A stretch of DNA of 39,545 bases, from positions 1 to 39,545 of the forward strand of contig CANHPN010000018.1 in assembly GCA_947462535.1 (NCBI GenBank), given 5' to 3'. Of the stretch, positions 23,486-31,818 are shown one piece after another. The position numbers and the translations under genes were made by a program. The notes beneath the pieces were generated by a model. That model was not told the DNA's origin and did not search any database. It was given only the letters and a program-made list of their open reading frames with translations. The stretch comes from Akkermansiaceae bacterium (GTDB lineage: Bacteria; Verrucomicrobiota; Verrucomicrobiia; Verrucomicrobiales; Akkermansiaceae). The first letter of the stretch is position 1; each line of letters starts with the position of its first letter.

Positions 23486-25102
23486 ATGTTCCCCCGCGTG
23501 ACGTTCCGTGGATTGCTTCTCATCGCCGCCCCGTTCCTGCTACTGCTCGGTTCCTGCCAGAAGGAATCGCAAGTGGACCGGGCGACTCGGGAGGGGATTC
23601 TGCTGGTGGGAAATTCCGCAGAACCCAAGGCGCTGGACCATCAACTGGTGACCGGCGTCATCGAGAGCAAGATCATTACTTCCTTGTTCGAGGGGCTGGT
23701 CGCGGACGATCCGTCGCGGGACGACGCGGCCATACCCGGCGCGGCGGCATCCTGGGAACACAACGAGGACATGACCGGCTGGGTGTTCCGCCTTCAACCC
23801 CAGGGGAAATGGTCGGATGGCACGCCGGTGACCGCGCACGATTTCGTCTTCGCCTACAACCGCCTGCTGCATCCGGATTTCGCCGGCCCGTATGCGGAAA
23901 TGCTCTATTTTCTCGAAGGCGCGGAGGCCTTCAATAAAGGTAAAATTACCGATTTCTCCCAGGTCGGCGTCAAGGCGGTGGATGATTTCACGCTCCAATT
24001 GAAGTTGCGCGAGCCGGTCCCCTACCTGCCGTCATTGACGCGGCATTACACGTGGTTTCCGTTGCCGCAGCACGTCGTGCTCCAGTTCGGGAGAATGACC
24101 GATCGCTTCACGAAATGGAGCGTGCTGCCAAACATCGTCGGCAACGGGCCCTTCAAGCTCACTGAGTGGCGGTTCCACGACTTTATCGAGGTGAAGCGCA
24201 ACACCCATTACTGGAATGCGGCGCAAGTGGGCTTGAACGGAATCCGTTTCTATCCGGTCGAGAATCCCTACACCGAGACCCGGGCGTTCCTATCGGGCCA
24301 GTTGCACACGACTTACCAGCTCCCGTCCGACCTGATCCGCACGGTGAAAAAGAATGATCCCGAATTCCTCCGCCAGGAACCCTACGTCGGCACCACCTTC
24401 ATCCGCCTGAACACGACCCGGCCCGCGTTTTCCGATCCCCGCGTGCGGCAGGCTCTCTCACTCACCATCGACCGCGGACAGATCTGCGAACACATCATGG
24501 AAGGATTCATCCCCGCCACCTCGCTGACGCCGAAAATGGGTTCCTACGAACCCGAGGCGAAACTCCGCTTCGATCCGGAAAGAGCCCGTGCGCTCCTTGC
24601 CGAAGCCGGCTATCCGAATGGCGACGGGTTTCCGGTTTTCTCGATGCTCATCTCCCGCCCCGCAGCCCGTGCCGGTGCCGAGGCGTTGCAGGCGATGTGG
24701 CTCAAACACCTCAACATCCGCATCAACATCCAGAACATGGACTGGGGGTCTTATATCAGCGCCCAGCAATCCCTGAACTTCGACATGGCCTCCGCCGGAT
24801 GGATCGGCGACTACCTCGACCCGACGACATTCCTCAATATCTGGACGCCGGGAAATGGCAATAACAACACCGGTTGGAGCGACCTGCAGTATGATTCGCT
24901 GTTGCGCGCAGCCGCTTTGAAATCCAACCCCGCCGAGCGCACCGCCCTTTTCCGGGAGGCGGAAAGCCTGCTCATGGACGCCCAGCCGATCCTGCCGGTT
25001 TCCCACTACACCCGCAACTATCTGCTACGCCCCGAGGTCAAGGGCTGGCACCCCCTTTTGCTGGACAACCACCCTTGGGGGGCGATCCGCCTCGAACGCT
25101 GA
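23486..25102 (+). CDS. oppA: Peptide-binding lipoprotein, OppA/DppA family
   Basis: 538 aa from ATG 23486 (GTG 23477 is an alternative). The lipobox LLGSC gives lipidated Cys24. A full family 5 solute-binding fold follows: PKALDHQLVTGVIESKIITS, LFEGLV, KWSDGTPVTAHDFVFAYNRL, NGPFKLTEWRFHD, FIRLNTTRPAFSDPRVRQAL and the C-terminal WGAIRLER. The SDGTPVTAHDFVFA and DPRVRQALS motifs are typical of OppA-type peptide binders. It heads the rightward oppABC operon and is only distantly like the YejA protein next door, so the two importers probably differ in substrate range. Confidence 0.92.
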   Translation: MFPRVTFRGLLLIAAPFLLLLGSCQKESQVDRATREGILLVGNSAEPKALDHQLVTGVIESKIITSLFEGLVADDPSRDDAAIPGAAASWEHNEDMTGWVFRLQPQGKWSDGTPVTAHDFVFAYNRLLHPDFAGPYAEMLYFLEGAEAFNKGKITDFSQVGVKAVDDFTLQLKLREPVPYLPSLTRHYTWFPLPQHVVLQFGRMTDRFTKWSVLPNIVGNGPFKLTEWRFHDFIEVKRNTHYWNAAQVGLNGIRFYPVENPYTETRAFLSGQLHTTYQLPSDLIRTVKKNDPEFLRQEPYVGTTFIRLNTTRPAFSDPRVRQALSLTIDRGQICEHIMEGFIPATSLTPKMGSYEPEAKLRFDPERARALLAEAGYPNGDGFPVFSMLISRPAARAGAEALQAMWLKHLNIRINIQNMDWGSYISAQQSLNFDMASAGWIGDYLDPTTFLNIWTPGNGNNNTGWSDLQYDSLLRAAALKSNPAERTALFREAESLLMDAQPILPVSHYTRNYLLRPEVKGWHPLLLDNHPWGAIRLER

Positions 25103-25122
25103 ACCTGCCCGACCCGTCACCC

Positions 25123-26052
25123 ATGCTCGCGAATCTAATCGGCCGCTTTCTCCAGGGCATCTTCGTCCTGTTCGTGCTTTTCACGGTCACCTTCTTCCTG
25201 ATCAAGGCGCTGCCCGGCGGCCCGTTCAAATCCGCGGAGAAGGCGATCCCCGAGCATATCCGGGCGAAAATCGAAGCCTACTACGGACTCGACCAGCCCG
25301 TGCGGGTCCAGTATTTCCGGCAGCTCGGGAACCTCGTCCAAGGTGATCCCGGGCTGAGCCTGCGACTCGAAGGGCGCGAGGTGACGGAAATCATCTCCCA
25401 GGCTTTTCCCGTCTCGCTCCGGCTGGGAATCGCCGCCATGACCATCGCCATGTGTCTCGGGATCCCGTTAGGCGTCGTCGCCGCGTGGAGGAAAAACACG
25501 CTGATGGATTACTCGGCCATGGCGTTGGCGATGGTCGGCATCTGCATCCCCGCCTTTGTCATCGGGCCGCTGCTGGCGGACCAGTTCGGCCGCCGGATGA
25601 ACCTCCTGCCCGCGATGGGTTGGGATCCGACTGATCCGAGCTCGTGGATGCTTCCCGCCCTGACCCTCGGCCTGGCGACCGGCGCCTACCTTTCCCGTCT
25701 CACTCGCGCGGGGATGTTGGAAATCCTCAGTCAGGACTATATCCGCACCGCCAAGGCCAAGGGCGTAGGCAGCCTCCGAATGCTCATCCGCCACAGCCTG
25801 CGTGGTGGCATCATTCCTGCCGTCGCCTTCATCGGCCCGGCCTTCGCGGGAATCATCTCCGGCTCCGTGGTGATCGAAAGCGTGTTCGCGATGCCCGGAC
25901 TCGGGTTGCATTTCATCAAGTCCATCGAGGTCGGCGACGCGCCGATGATCCTCGGCAGCGTCATGCTCTACGGCACGCTGATCATCATCGCGAATTTCCT
26001 CACCGACCTGCTCGGCCTCTGGCTCAATCCCCGGCTTCGTGCCAGCCGCTGA
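25123..26052 (+). CDS. oppB: Peptide ABC permease, OppB type
   Basis: 309 aa with six expected membrane segments, normal for OppB/DppB. N-terminal FVLFTVTFFLIKALPGGPF, AYYGLDQPVRVQYFRQLGNL and the EAA loop DYIRTAKAKGVGSLRMLIRH are standard; SVFAMPGLGLHFIKSI is the family's C-terminal signature. The start ATG is 20 bases after oppA, with the longer frame to 25075 overlapping oppA. It pairs with OppC. Confidence 0.94.
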   Translation: MLANLIGRFLQGIFVLFVLFTVTFFLIKALPGGPFKSAEKAIPEHIRAKIEAYYGLDQPVRVQYFRQLGNLVQGDPGLSLRLEGREVTEIISQAFPVSLRLGIAAMTIAMCLGIPLGVVAAWRKNTLMDYSAMALAMVGICIPAFVIGPLLADQFGRRMNLLPAMGWDPTDPSSWMLPALTLGLATGAYLSRLTRAGMLEILSQDYIRTAKAKGVGSLRMLIRHSLRGGIIPAVAFIGPAFAGIISGSVVIESVFAMPGLGLHFIKSIEVGDAPMILGSVMLYGTLIIIANFLTDLLGLWLNPRLRASR

Positions 26053-26071
26053 AATCCCGACCCGCCTCTCC

Positions 26072-27049
26072 ATGTCCGACGTTTCCCTCGAATCCAACAG
26101 CTCGCTCTGGAAAGACGCAGTCCACCGGCTCGCCCGCAACCGCGCGGCCGTGATCAGCGTCTTCGTGTTAGCTCTCATCATCGCCGCCTGCGTCATCCTT
26201 CCCACGTTTCACGGAATCATCCGGAACCCGGACCTCCAGGATCTACCTAACAAAAATATGGGACCTTCCTTTAGCTATTGGTTCGGCACCGATCACCTCG
26301 GCCGCGACATCCTCTCCCGCGTCCTGTCGGGCGGCCGCATTTCCATCGCCGTCGGACTCATCACCACGCTCGTTTCAGTCACCATCGGCGTCTGTTGGGG
26401 CGCTCTTTCCGGCTATGCCGGTGGCAAGACCGACGCGGTGATGATGCGCATCGTCGACATCCTCTACGCCCTGCCGTTTCTCATTGTGGTGATCTTGTTG
26501 GGCAAGACTCTCGAGCCGCTGACCTCCCAGCTCACCAAGGGGGTCGTCGGCTGGTTCAGCCCGCCCGGCTCGCTCAGCGCGTCCATCAACAAAACGACCG
26601 CCTGGGTCGAGCCTATCACCACGCTGGTGCCGCTGTTCATCGCCATCGGCGCGCTCTCCTGGCTCACCGTCTCGCGGATCGTGCGGGCCCAGGTCCAGAG
26701 CATTGCGAAGCAGGAATTTGTCGAAGCGGCGCGCTCGCTCGGCCTCGGTCATTTCCGCATTCTCTTCCGCCACATCCTGCCCAACACCCTCGGGCCCATC
26801 ATCGTTTACACCACCCTCACCATCCCGGGAGTCATGCTGCTGGAAGCCACGCTCTCCTTCCTCGGCTTGGGAGTGAAGCCGCCTTACAGCTCGTGGGGAA
26901 TCCTCATCGACGAAGGGGCTAACCGCATGCTCTCCAATCCCTGGCTGCTTTTCTTCCCCACGCTGTTCTTCGCCAGCACACTCTTCGCCCTCAACTTCCT
27001 CGGCGACGGACTGCGCGACGCGCTCGACCCGAAGTCCGCCAAGGATTGA
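26072..27049 (+). CDS. oppC: Peptide ABC permease, OppC type
   Basis: 325 aa from ATG 26072 (MSDVSLE), 19 bases after oppB; the frame from 26039 would overlap oppB. Characteristic motifs are YWFGTDHLGRDILSRVLSGG, GYAGGKTDAVMMRIVDILYA, the EAA loop FVEAARSLGLGHFRILFRH, LEATLSFLGLGVKPPYSSWG and GDGLRDALDPKSAKD. A 30-residue periplasmic segment rich in Gly/Ser/Thr (about residues 154-184) is longer than in many OppC. No ATPase gene follows; the operon stops here. Confidence 0.94.
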   Translation: MSDVSLESNSSLWKDAVHRLARNRAAVISVFVLALIIAACVILPTFHGIIRNPDLQDLPNKNMGPSFSYWFGTDHLGRDILSRVLSGGRISIAVGLITTLVSVTIGVCWGALSGYAGGKTDAVMMRIVDILYALPFLIVVILLGKTLEPLTSQLTKGVVGWFSPPGSLSASINKTTAWVEPITTLVPLFIAIGALSWLTVSRIVRAQVQSIAKQEFVEAARSLGLGHFRILFRHILPNTLGPIIVYTTLTIPGVMLLEATLSFLGLGVKPPYSSWGILIDEGANRMLSNPWLLFFPTLFFASTLFALNFLGDGLRDALDPKSAKD

Positions 27050-27051
27050 TG

Positions 27052-27174
27052 TTACAGGATGATCTTTTTGAACTTCGGCACGAGCAGGTTCATGAGAATC
27101 CAGAGAGAGCCGTAAACGATGAAAATGATGGCTTGAACGGTGACCCAGCTCAACGAATACCCGCGCCTAACAAT
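27052..27174 (-). other. Small membrane ORF or transporter C-terminus directly behind the MFS gene
   Basis: In the same frame as the MFS gene and starting right after its TAA stop, 41 more codons are open to TAA 27052-27054. Residues read SWVTVQAIIFIVYGSLWILM and then NLLVPKFKKIIL: one hydrophobic helix with a positively charged end. This looks like real coding sequence, either a one-helix protein from TTG 27153 (33 aa) or the leftover C-terminus of another transporter. There is no ATG in front of the helix and no ribosome binding site. Confidence 0.4.
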
Positions 27175-28506
27175 TTAGTTCGGTAGTTTGACGCTCTCCA
27201 GTCGCGGTGAGAGTAACTGCATCACCAGCAGTGCGAGCAGATAAGCGGTGGCCGCGATGGCGAACAGCGGAACATAGCCGCCGGTGTTGATGATGAATCC
27301 GACCTTCGCGGCCAGCAGCGCACCGCCGAGTCCCCCCATCAGGCCGCCAATGCCGACAACGCTGCCCACAGCACGGCGCGGGAACTGGTCGGAGACGGTG
27401 GTGAAGAGGTTCGCGCTCCAGCCCTGGTGGGCCGCAGTGGCCAGTGCGATGAGAGCGATCGCCAAATTTATACTGCTGGTCATGGAGGCGAAGACGATTG
27501 GCACGACGCATAGCGCGCAAATCAGCATAGTGATCTTGCGGGCTTTGTTCACGCTCCAACCCATGCCGATGAATTTTGTAGCCAGCCAACCGAAAAAGAT
27601 GCTTCCGCCATCCGATACGAGATAGATGACGAGGAAGGGAATACCGACCTGCTTGAGATCGAGCTTTGTGGAAAACGCCTCGTTGCTGTTGAAGAACGTT
27701 GGCAGCCACGTCAGATAGAACCACCAGATGGCGTCGGTCATGAACTTGGGAATCGCAAACGCCCAAGTGGCGCGGTATTTCACCAGTTCCCGCCATTTTA
27801 CGACTTTCTCGACCTCCGGCGGGCCGTCCTGCCGAATGAAAGCCAGTTCTTCGGGGGAAAGCCTTGGATGCTGTTCGGGCGTGCGATAAACGGCGAGCCA
27901 CCAGAAAAGCACGAACACGCCGATGGCCCCGGTCACGATGAAGCTGGCCCGCCAACCCCAGTGCGAGATGATGAATGGCACGCAAAGCGCCGTAATAATG
28001 ATACCGACATTCGCGCCGGCGTTAAAGATGCCGGTGGCGAAACTGCGCTCCTTGCGCGGGAACCACTCCGAGACAGTCTTGATCGCAGCGGGGAAGTTGC
28101 CGGCCTCGCCGATCCCGAGCAGTCCTCGCGCCCAGGCCATCCCGGAAACGGAATGCACGAGACCGTGGAGCACGGCGGCAAGGCTCCACCCGCCGATGCT
28201 GACGGTGTAACCGCGGCGCACGCCGATGCGGTCGATCATGTAGCCAGCCAGAAGGAAGCCGAACGCGTAACAGTATTTGAAGATCGAATCCAAGAAACTC
28301 ATCTTCTCCCGGAACATCGCCATGTCAGCGTCGGTCAGTGGCTGACTGAGTGGGATCCCCAGCATCTGGTGGCGGAAAACCGGGTCGAGCATCGTGAAGG
28401 AGAAGACATTCCGGTCGATATAATTGATGGTGGTGGCGAGGAACAGCACGGCGCAGATGCGCCAGCGGTAGCTGCCGATTTTTTCATTCACGGAAGGGGT
28501 GGACAT
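27175..28506 (-). CDS. MFS transporter, hexuronate (ExuT-like) type
   Basis: 443 aa from ATG 28506; the longer frame to 28728 has no support. A 12-helix major facilitator of the anion:cation symporter family, members of which import hexuronates such as galacturonate. Signatures are TTINYIDRNVFSF in helix 1, GYMIDRIGVRRGYTVSIGGW between helices 2 and 3, RGLLGIGEAGNFPAAIKTVS in helix 4 and FNAGANVGIIITALCVP. The sugar-acid substrate is a family-level inference. No uronate catabolic genes are adjacent. Confidence 0.85.
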   Translation of the reverse strand: MSTPSVNEKIGSYRWRICAVLFLATTINYIDRNVFSFTMLDPVFRHQMLGIPLSQPLTDADMAMFREKMSFLDSIFKYCYAFGFLLAGYMIDRIGVRRGYTVSIGGWSLAAVLHGLVHSVSGMAWARGLLGIGEAGNFPAAIKTVSEWFPRKERSFATGIFNAGANVGIIITALCVPFIISHWGWRASFIVTGAIGVFVLFWWLAVYRTPEQHPRLSPEELAFIRQDGPPEVEKVVKWRELVKYRATWAFAIPKFMTDAIWWFYLTWLPTFFNSNEAFSTKLDLKQVGIPFLVIYLVSDGGSIFFGWLATKFIGMGWSVNKARKITMLICALCVVPIVFASMTSSINLAIALIALATAAHQGWSANLFTTVSDQFPRRAVGSVVGIGGLMGGLGGALLAAKVGFIINTGGYVPLFAIAATAYLLALLVMQLLSPRLESVKLPN

Positions 28507-28591
28507 GATCGTGATGACGTGGGTCTGCACCGGTGAAAATTTCCCAAGGCGCGTGGAAGGTTGTTTGCGCAAAACACGGGTGGCAAGATGT

Positions 28592-28621
28592 AAAAACGCT
28601 GTCAGCGATGCATCCGACAGC
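28592..28621 (-). terminator. Rho-independent terminator behind ruvA
   Basis: Read on the minus strand, GCTGTC (28621-28616) pairs with GACAGC (28603-28598) around a 12-base loop. A TTTTT run (28596-28592) follows after one G. It begins 13 bases after the ruvA stop and separates ruvA from the MFS gene. Confidence 0.65.
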
Positions 28622-28633
28622 AATCCGTAATCC

Positions 28634-29230
28634 TCACCCCTGCAGCGTCCGCAAGGCCCCGCGCACCAGCGCTTCGGTCGGGGCTGCGGCGTCCGCATCC
28701 AGCACCTTTCGCACCGCCTTGCGCGCATCCACCTGTTTGTAGCCCAGCGCGATGAGCGCGAGCTCCGCGTCCGCCGCCGAGGCGCTCACTTGGCCGGCCG
28801 CCGCGTCCTGCCAGGTTTCCGTCACGCCGACCTTGTCCTTCAGTTCCAGCACGATGCGTTCCGCGGTTTTTTTCCCCACGCCCTTCAATTTCGAAAGTCC
28901 CGCCACGTCTCCCGCCACCACCGCCTGCTTGAAGCGCGTCACGTCCATGCCGCTGAGCACTGAGACCGCCATCGTCGGGCCCACGCCGCTCACCCGGTCG
29001 ATGAGCAGCAGGAAAACGTCGCGCTCCTCCTCGCTGGCGAAGCCGAAAAGTTTCTGCCCGAGCTGGCTGAAATGCAGGTGCGTCCGCAAATCCACTTCCA
29101 GCCCCTCCGCCGCGTGCAGCCGGTCGAAAGTGGAGAGCGGGATGAAAACCTCGTAGCCCACGCCATGCACATCCACCACCAAACGGTTCGGATACGCCTC
29201 GATCACCTTACCCCGCAGTCTCGCTATCAT
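28634..29230 (-). CDS. ruvA: Holliday junction branch migration protein RuvA
   Basis: 198 aa, normal length. RuvA tetramers bind Holliday junctions and recruit the RuvB motor. Domain I is the OB fold (MIARLRGKVIEAYPNRLVVD, GVGYEVFIP, FGFASEEERDVF). Domain II has the two helix-hairpin-helix motifs (VSGVGPTMAVSVLSG and KLKGVGKKTAERIVLELKDK). Domain III, which touches RuvB, is the C-terminal three-helix part (DAELALIALGYKQVDARKAV). Neither ruvB nor ruvC is adjacent. Confidence 0.97.
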   Translation of the reverse strand: MIARLRGKVIEAYPNRLVVDVHGVGYEVFIPLSTFDRLHAAEGLEVDLRTHLHFSQLGQKLFGFASEEERDVFLLLIDRVSGVGPTMAVSVLSGMDVTRFKQAVVAGDVAGLSKLKGVGKKTAERIVLELKDKVGVTETWQDAAAGQVSASAADAELALIALGYKQVDARKAVRKVLDADAAAPTEALVRGALRTLQG

Positions 29231-29327
29231 GCGGGGAGTTTGGACAAGGCTCCTGTCCCGTCAATGCTGATGGAACCGGTGCCGATCAAAATTCGAGCAA
29301 TCAAGACGTGCGAAAGTGCCATCTGGC

Positions 29328-30101
29328 TTATTGGGCCCTGAAGCGCCAGGGAATATCGCGGTTTTGAGCGACATTCGGGTCTTTGGGTTTACTCGTGAAT
29401 CCGCTCACGGCATAGCCAACGTAGGTCTTCAGGGCGGTGATTGGCTGGCCTCCGTGGAGTGGTGCTTCGAAAAGAAACTCCACGTATCCGATGAAGGGTA
29501 ACGACCGTTCGAAGTAATTCACATCTCGCGCGATGATCCATCCTACCATTGCTTCCTCGTCGTCAGTCCACGGGACATCGAGTTTGGAATAAGCCTCCAT
29601 CAGGTCGCAGTATTCGCGTCGTTCGCGCTGTGGAACGCCCAAGGTGCCGGTGAAAAGTCTTCCGGCTGGGTTTTTGGGAAAGGGGTTGTCGATATTCAGC
29701 GCTTGCCAGGTGGACCAGTTTTTCGCGTCAGGGCTGAATCTCGCGTAGACCTGTCCAACAAAGGAGGTGACGGTCTGGCCGTTAGCCAATAGGAATGGTT
29801 TCGGAGCCGGTTCGATGGTGACGCGTAAACTGACGGATGAGGCTGTCCGCCAAGACAGCCCGACTGCCAGCGGCTTGGTCTGAATCCAGCCGTCAATACT
29901 CTCTGGTGCCTGTGCCTCCCACCCGAGTCCTTGCTCGGTGACAGTGAGTTTGTCGGGGAGGGGCCATGTCGCCTTGCTTGCCGCATCCTCCGGCTTGGTG
30001 AAGTCGATCGAAAGCTCGTTACCTCCGCAGATAGAGCCCTGGACCGATGCCGGGAAAAATGCAGAGGTCACAATCGCAAGACAGATGAAAAGTGGCGTCA
30101 T
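29328..30101 (-). CDS. Secreted protein of unknown function
   Basis: 257 aa from ATG 30101, which begins a signal peptide (MTPLFICLAIVTSAFFPASV); the long frame to 30353 has no support. The mature part looks all-beta (LTVTEQGLGWEA, SVSLRVTIEPAPKP, FVGQVYARFSPDAKNWSTW). It has a C-terminal PLHGGQPITALKTYVGYAVS segment that resembles a carbohydrate- or discoidin-like jelly roll only in general character. I do not recognise a named family. No catalytic motif is seen. Codon use is somewhat more AT-rich than in neighbours, which could mean later acquisition. Confidence 0.65.
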   Translation of the reverse strand: MTPLFICLAIVTSAFFPASVQGSICGGNELSIDFTKPEDAASKATWPLPDKLTVTEQGLGWEAQAPESIDGWIQTKPLAVGLSWRTASSVSLRVTIEPAPKPFLLANGQTVTSFVGQVYARFSPDAKNWSTWQALNIDNPFPKNPAGRLFTGTLGVPQRERREYCDLMEAYSKLDVPWTDDEEAMVGWIIARDVNYFERSLPFIGYVEFLFEAPLHGGQPITALKTYVGYAVSGFTSKPKDPNVAQNRDIPWRFRAQ

Positions 30102-30220
30102 GCCAATAAGCGCTGGACAGTTTATTCCATCAGTTTGCCTGCGGCCGGGATTAGATCGCGATGGTTTTGGATTCACCTCCATAGGCTGCACGGCACGGGG
30201 GATTTTAGCAATTTGGAAAC

Positions 30221-30355
30221 ATGACGAAGATTCGGCAATCATCGGGAAACCGATCACAAGACGGCAAGCTCGCGGATTGGGCGGCACTTTTTGACGAGTT
30301 AGCCTACGACAAAAAGTTCGTCGCTCTGGATTTCTCCGGCTACGCTCGCGCATGA
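30221..30355 (+). CDS. Candidate 44-aa protein coupled to the downstream gene
   Basis: ATG 30221 opens 44 codons, closed upstream by an in-frame TAG (30206-30208). The product starts MTKIRQSSGN and continues DGKLADWAALFDELAYDKKF to a C-terminal FSGYARA. The stop TGA (30353-30355) overlaps the next ATG (30352) as ATGA, a common sign of translational coupling. The amphipathic WAALFDELAY stretch looks like real protein. There is no clear Shine-Dalgarno site and I know no family. Confidence 0.45.
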   Translation: MTKIRQSSGNRSQDGKLADWAALFDELAYDKKFVALDFSGYARA

Positions 30356-31077
30356 AGCCGCTGTTTGAAGAACTCGATTTCCGCCCGACGCCGATCGGCG
30401 ATCTGATCCTGCGCCGCCGCCGGATGGCGATGCTGGACGACCTGATCGTTTACGAAGTCCTGCTAGGAAACGGCTATCTCATGTCCAGCTTGTTCCATCA
30501 CGTGGAGGAGGCGCTGGCGGATCTCGGGTTGGGGGCTGTGGAAGGAGAGGTGTTGGATGTCGTCGTCGGCGGGCTCGGGCTCGGCTACACGGCGGTCGCC
30601 GCGCTGCGGGACGCACGGGTGAGGGAATTGCTGGTGGTGGACGTGATGCGGCCGGTTATTGAGTGGCATGAAAAAGGCCTGGTCCCGCTTGGCGAAACGC
30701 TGACGGGCGATCCGAGGTGCCGCCTCATCGAGGGAGATTTCTTCGCCCTCGCTGGCGCGCCGGAGATCGGCTTCGATCCCGAGCAGCCGGGGCGGAAATT
30801 TCACGCGGTGCTGCTGGATATCGACCACTCGCCGCAGAACCTGCTGGATGAAAAGAACGCCACGTTTTACAGCGCCGATGGCCTGCACCGCCTCGCCGCG
30901 CAGTTGCTGCCGGGCGGCGTGTTCGCGCTTTGGTCGGATGATCCGCCGGATGAGGTTTTCCTCAAGCACCTCGCGGAAGTCTTCGAGGCCCCGCAGGCGC
31001 ACGTGGTGAAATTTCCCAATCCTCTTCTGGAACGCGACTCCGCCAGCACCGTCTATGTCGCGCGGAATCCGGCGTAG
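30352..31077 (+). CDS. Spermidine-synthase-like methyltransferase-fold protein
   Basis: 241 aa with a Rossmann methyltransferase fold of the spermidine synthase family. Glycine-rich motif I is LDVVVGGLGLGYTAVAAL (68-85); the acidic end of strand 2 is LLVVDVMRPV; the LLDIDHSP segment sits where spermidine synthases have the catalytic Asp. Other markers are the N-terminal LILRRRRMAMLDDLIVYEVL and LLPGGVFALWSDD. It is a little shorter than SpeE (about 285) and lacks the separate N-terminal beta domain. Whether it makes polyamines is not known; no decarboxylase gene is near. Confidence 0.8.
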   Translation: MKPLFEELDFRPTPIGDLILRRRRMAMLDDLIVYEVLLGNGYLMSSLFHHVEEALADLGLGAVEGEVLDVVVGGLGLGYTAVAALRDARVRELLVVDVMRPVIEWHEKGLVPLGETLTGDPRCRLIEGDFFALAGAPEIGFDPEQPGRKFHAVLLDIDHSPQNLLDEKNATFYSADGLHRLAAQLLPGGVFALWSDDPPDEVFLKHLAEVFEAPQAHVVKFPNPLLERDSASTVYVARNPA

Positions 31078-31124
31078 ACGGATCCCGCCTTGCCTGGGAT
31101 GTCCGTCGTGGTAACGGTTCCGGC

Positions 31125-31313
31125 ATGGACCTCTCGAAATTCCTCAACATGGATCCCCATCTTCTGGTGGGCTTGCTGAACACCGAGCTGAGAAATCATT
31201 GCGACTCCCTCGACGATCTGGTGAAGACCCACAATCTTGATCCCGAGCTGCTCATCGTGAAAATGACCGCAGCGGAATATATCTACCAGCCGGAGCAGAA
31301 CCAGTTCCGCTGA
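31125..31313 (+). CDS. DUF4250 family small protein
   Basis: 62 aa. It matches DUF4250: DPHLLVGLLNTELRNHCDSL, LDDLV with a helix-turn-helix-like LDPELLIVKMTAAEY, and the family's conserved ending YIYQPEQNQFR. DUF4250 proteins are small and cytoplasmic, of unknown function. The gene starts 47 bases after the spermidine-synthase-like gene. A strong hairpin follows. Confidence 0.85.
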   Translation: MDLSKFLNMDPHLLVGLLNTELRNHCDSLDDLVKTHNLDPELLIVKMTAAEYIYQPEQNQFR

Positions 31314-31314
31314 C

Positions 31315-31372
31315 GCCCGGCCGGGCGCGATAGGCCGATGGGGAGGGCGCGCTTCGGTGCCCGCCCCATCGA
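31315..31372. terminator. Hairpins between convergent genes, probable bidirectional terminator
   Basis: Two structures follow the DUF4250 stop: the perfect palindrome CGCCCGGCCGGGCG (31315-31328), and a long hairpin with CGATGGGG (31337-31344) pairing CCCCATCG (31365-31372). The latter continues inside with GGGC/GCCC after a one-base mismatch. There is no T run on either strand, so function is inferred from position between convergent genes. Confidence 0.5.
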
Positions 31373-31386
31373 CCCTCGTCGTCTCC

Positions 31387-31638
31387 TCAGAAACAGTTCT
31401 TCTCGATGTGGCGGGCCATGATTTTTTTCAGCCGCTTCACGTTGTCCTGCTCCTGGGTCTTGAGTTCGGACCAGAACTGTTTGAGCTCCTTGTCCTTCTC
31501 CGCGTTGGCGATGTATTGGTCGAGGTGCCAGACGGCGTCGATCCGCTTGCTGAGCTCGTGGATCATGTCGCGGTCATGGTTGGCGAGCGCCTTGGTTTCG
31601 CCGATGTGTTCCATACAGGCTTCTGCTGCGATTGGCAT
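31387..31638 (-). CDS. Small helical protein, unknown
   Basis: 83 aa from ATG 31638. The start is fixed by a good ribosome site (AAAGGAAA, 8 bases upstream); the longer frame to 31734 is leader. Residues 10-80 look fully helical and heptad-like: HIGETKALANHDRDMIHELS, HLDQYIANAEKDKELKQFW and NVKRLKKIMARHIEKNCF. His and Glu/Asp are frequent (MEHIGE, HDRDM), which recalls small ferritin-like bundles, but no exact metal motif can be claimed. It sits in a group of small, SD-preceded genes with DUF2267 and DUF2288. Confidence 0.7.
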   Translation of the reverse strand: MPIAAEACMEHIGETKALANHDRDMIHELSKRIDAVWHLDQYIANAEKDKELKQFWSELKTQEQDNVKRLKKIMARHIEKNCF

Positions 31639-31818
31639 GGTGGTGGTTTCCTTTCTGTTATTTCGTGCGGGGCGAGCCCCCGCGGGCTTGTTTGTCTTCG
31701 TGGTGCCGGGTCTCACCGATGGTGAGCAACACACGTGAGCGCCGGAATGGCGGCCACGCCCCGGGAAACTGGGTCGAGCGTCACCGGTCGCCTGATAGCG
31801 CCCGATGAGTCGGAAATT

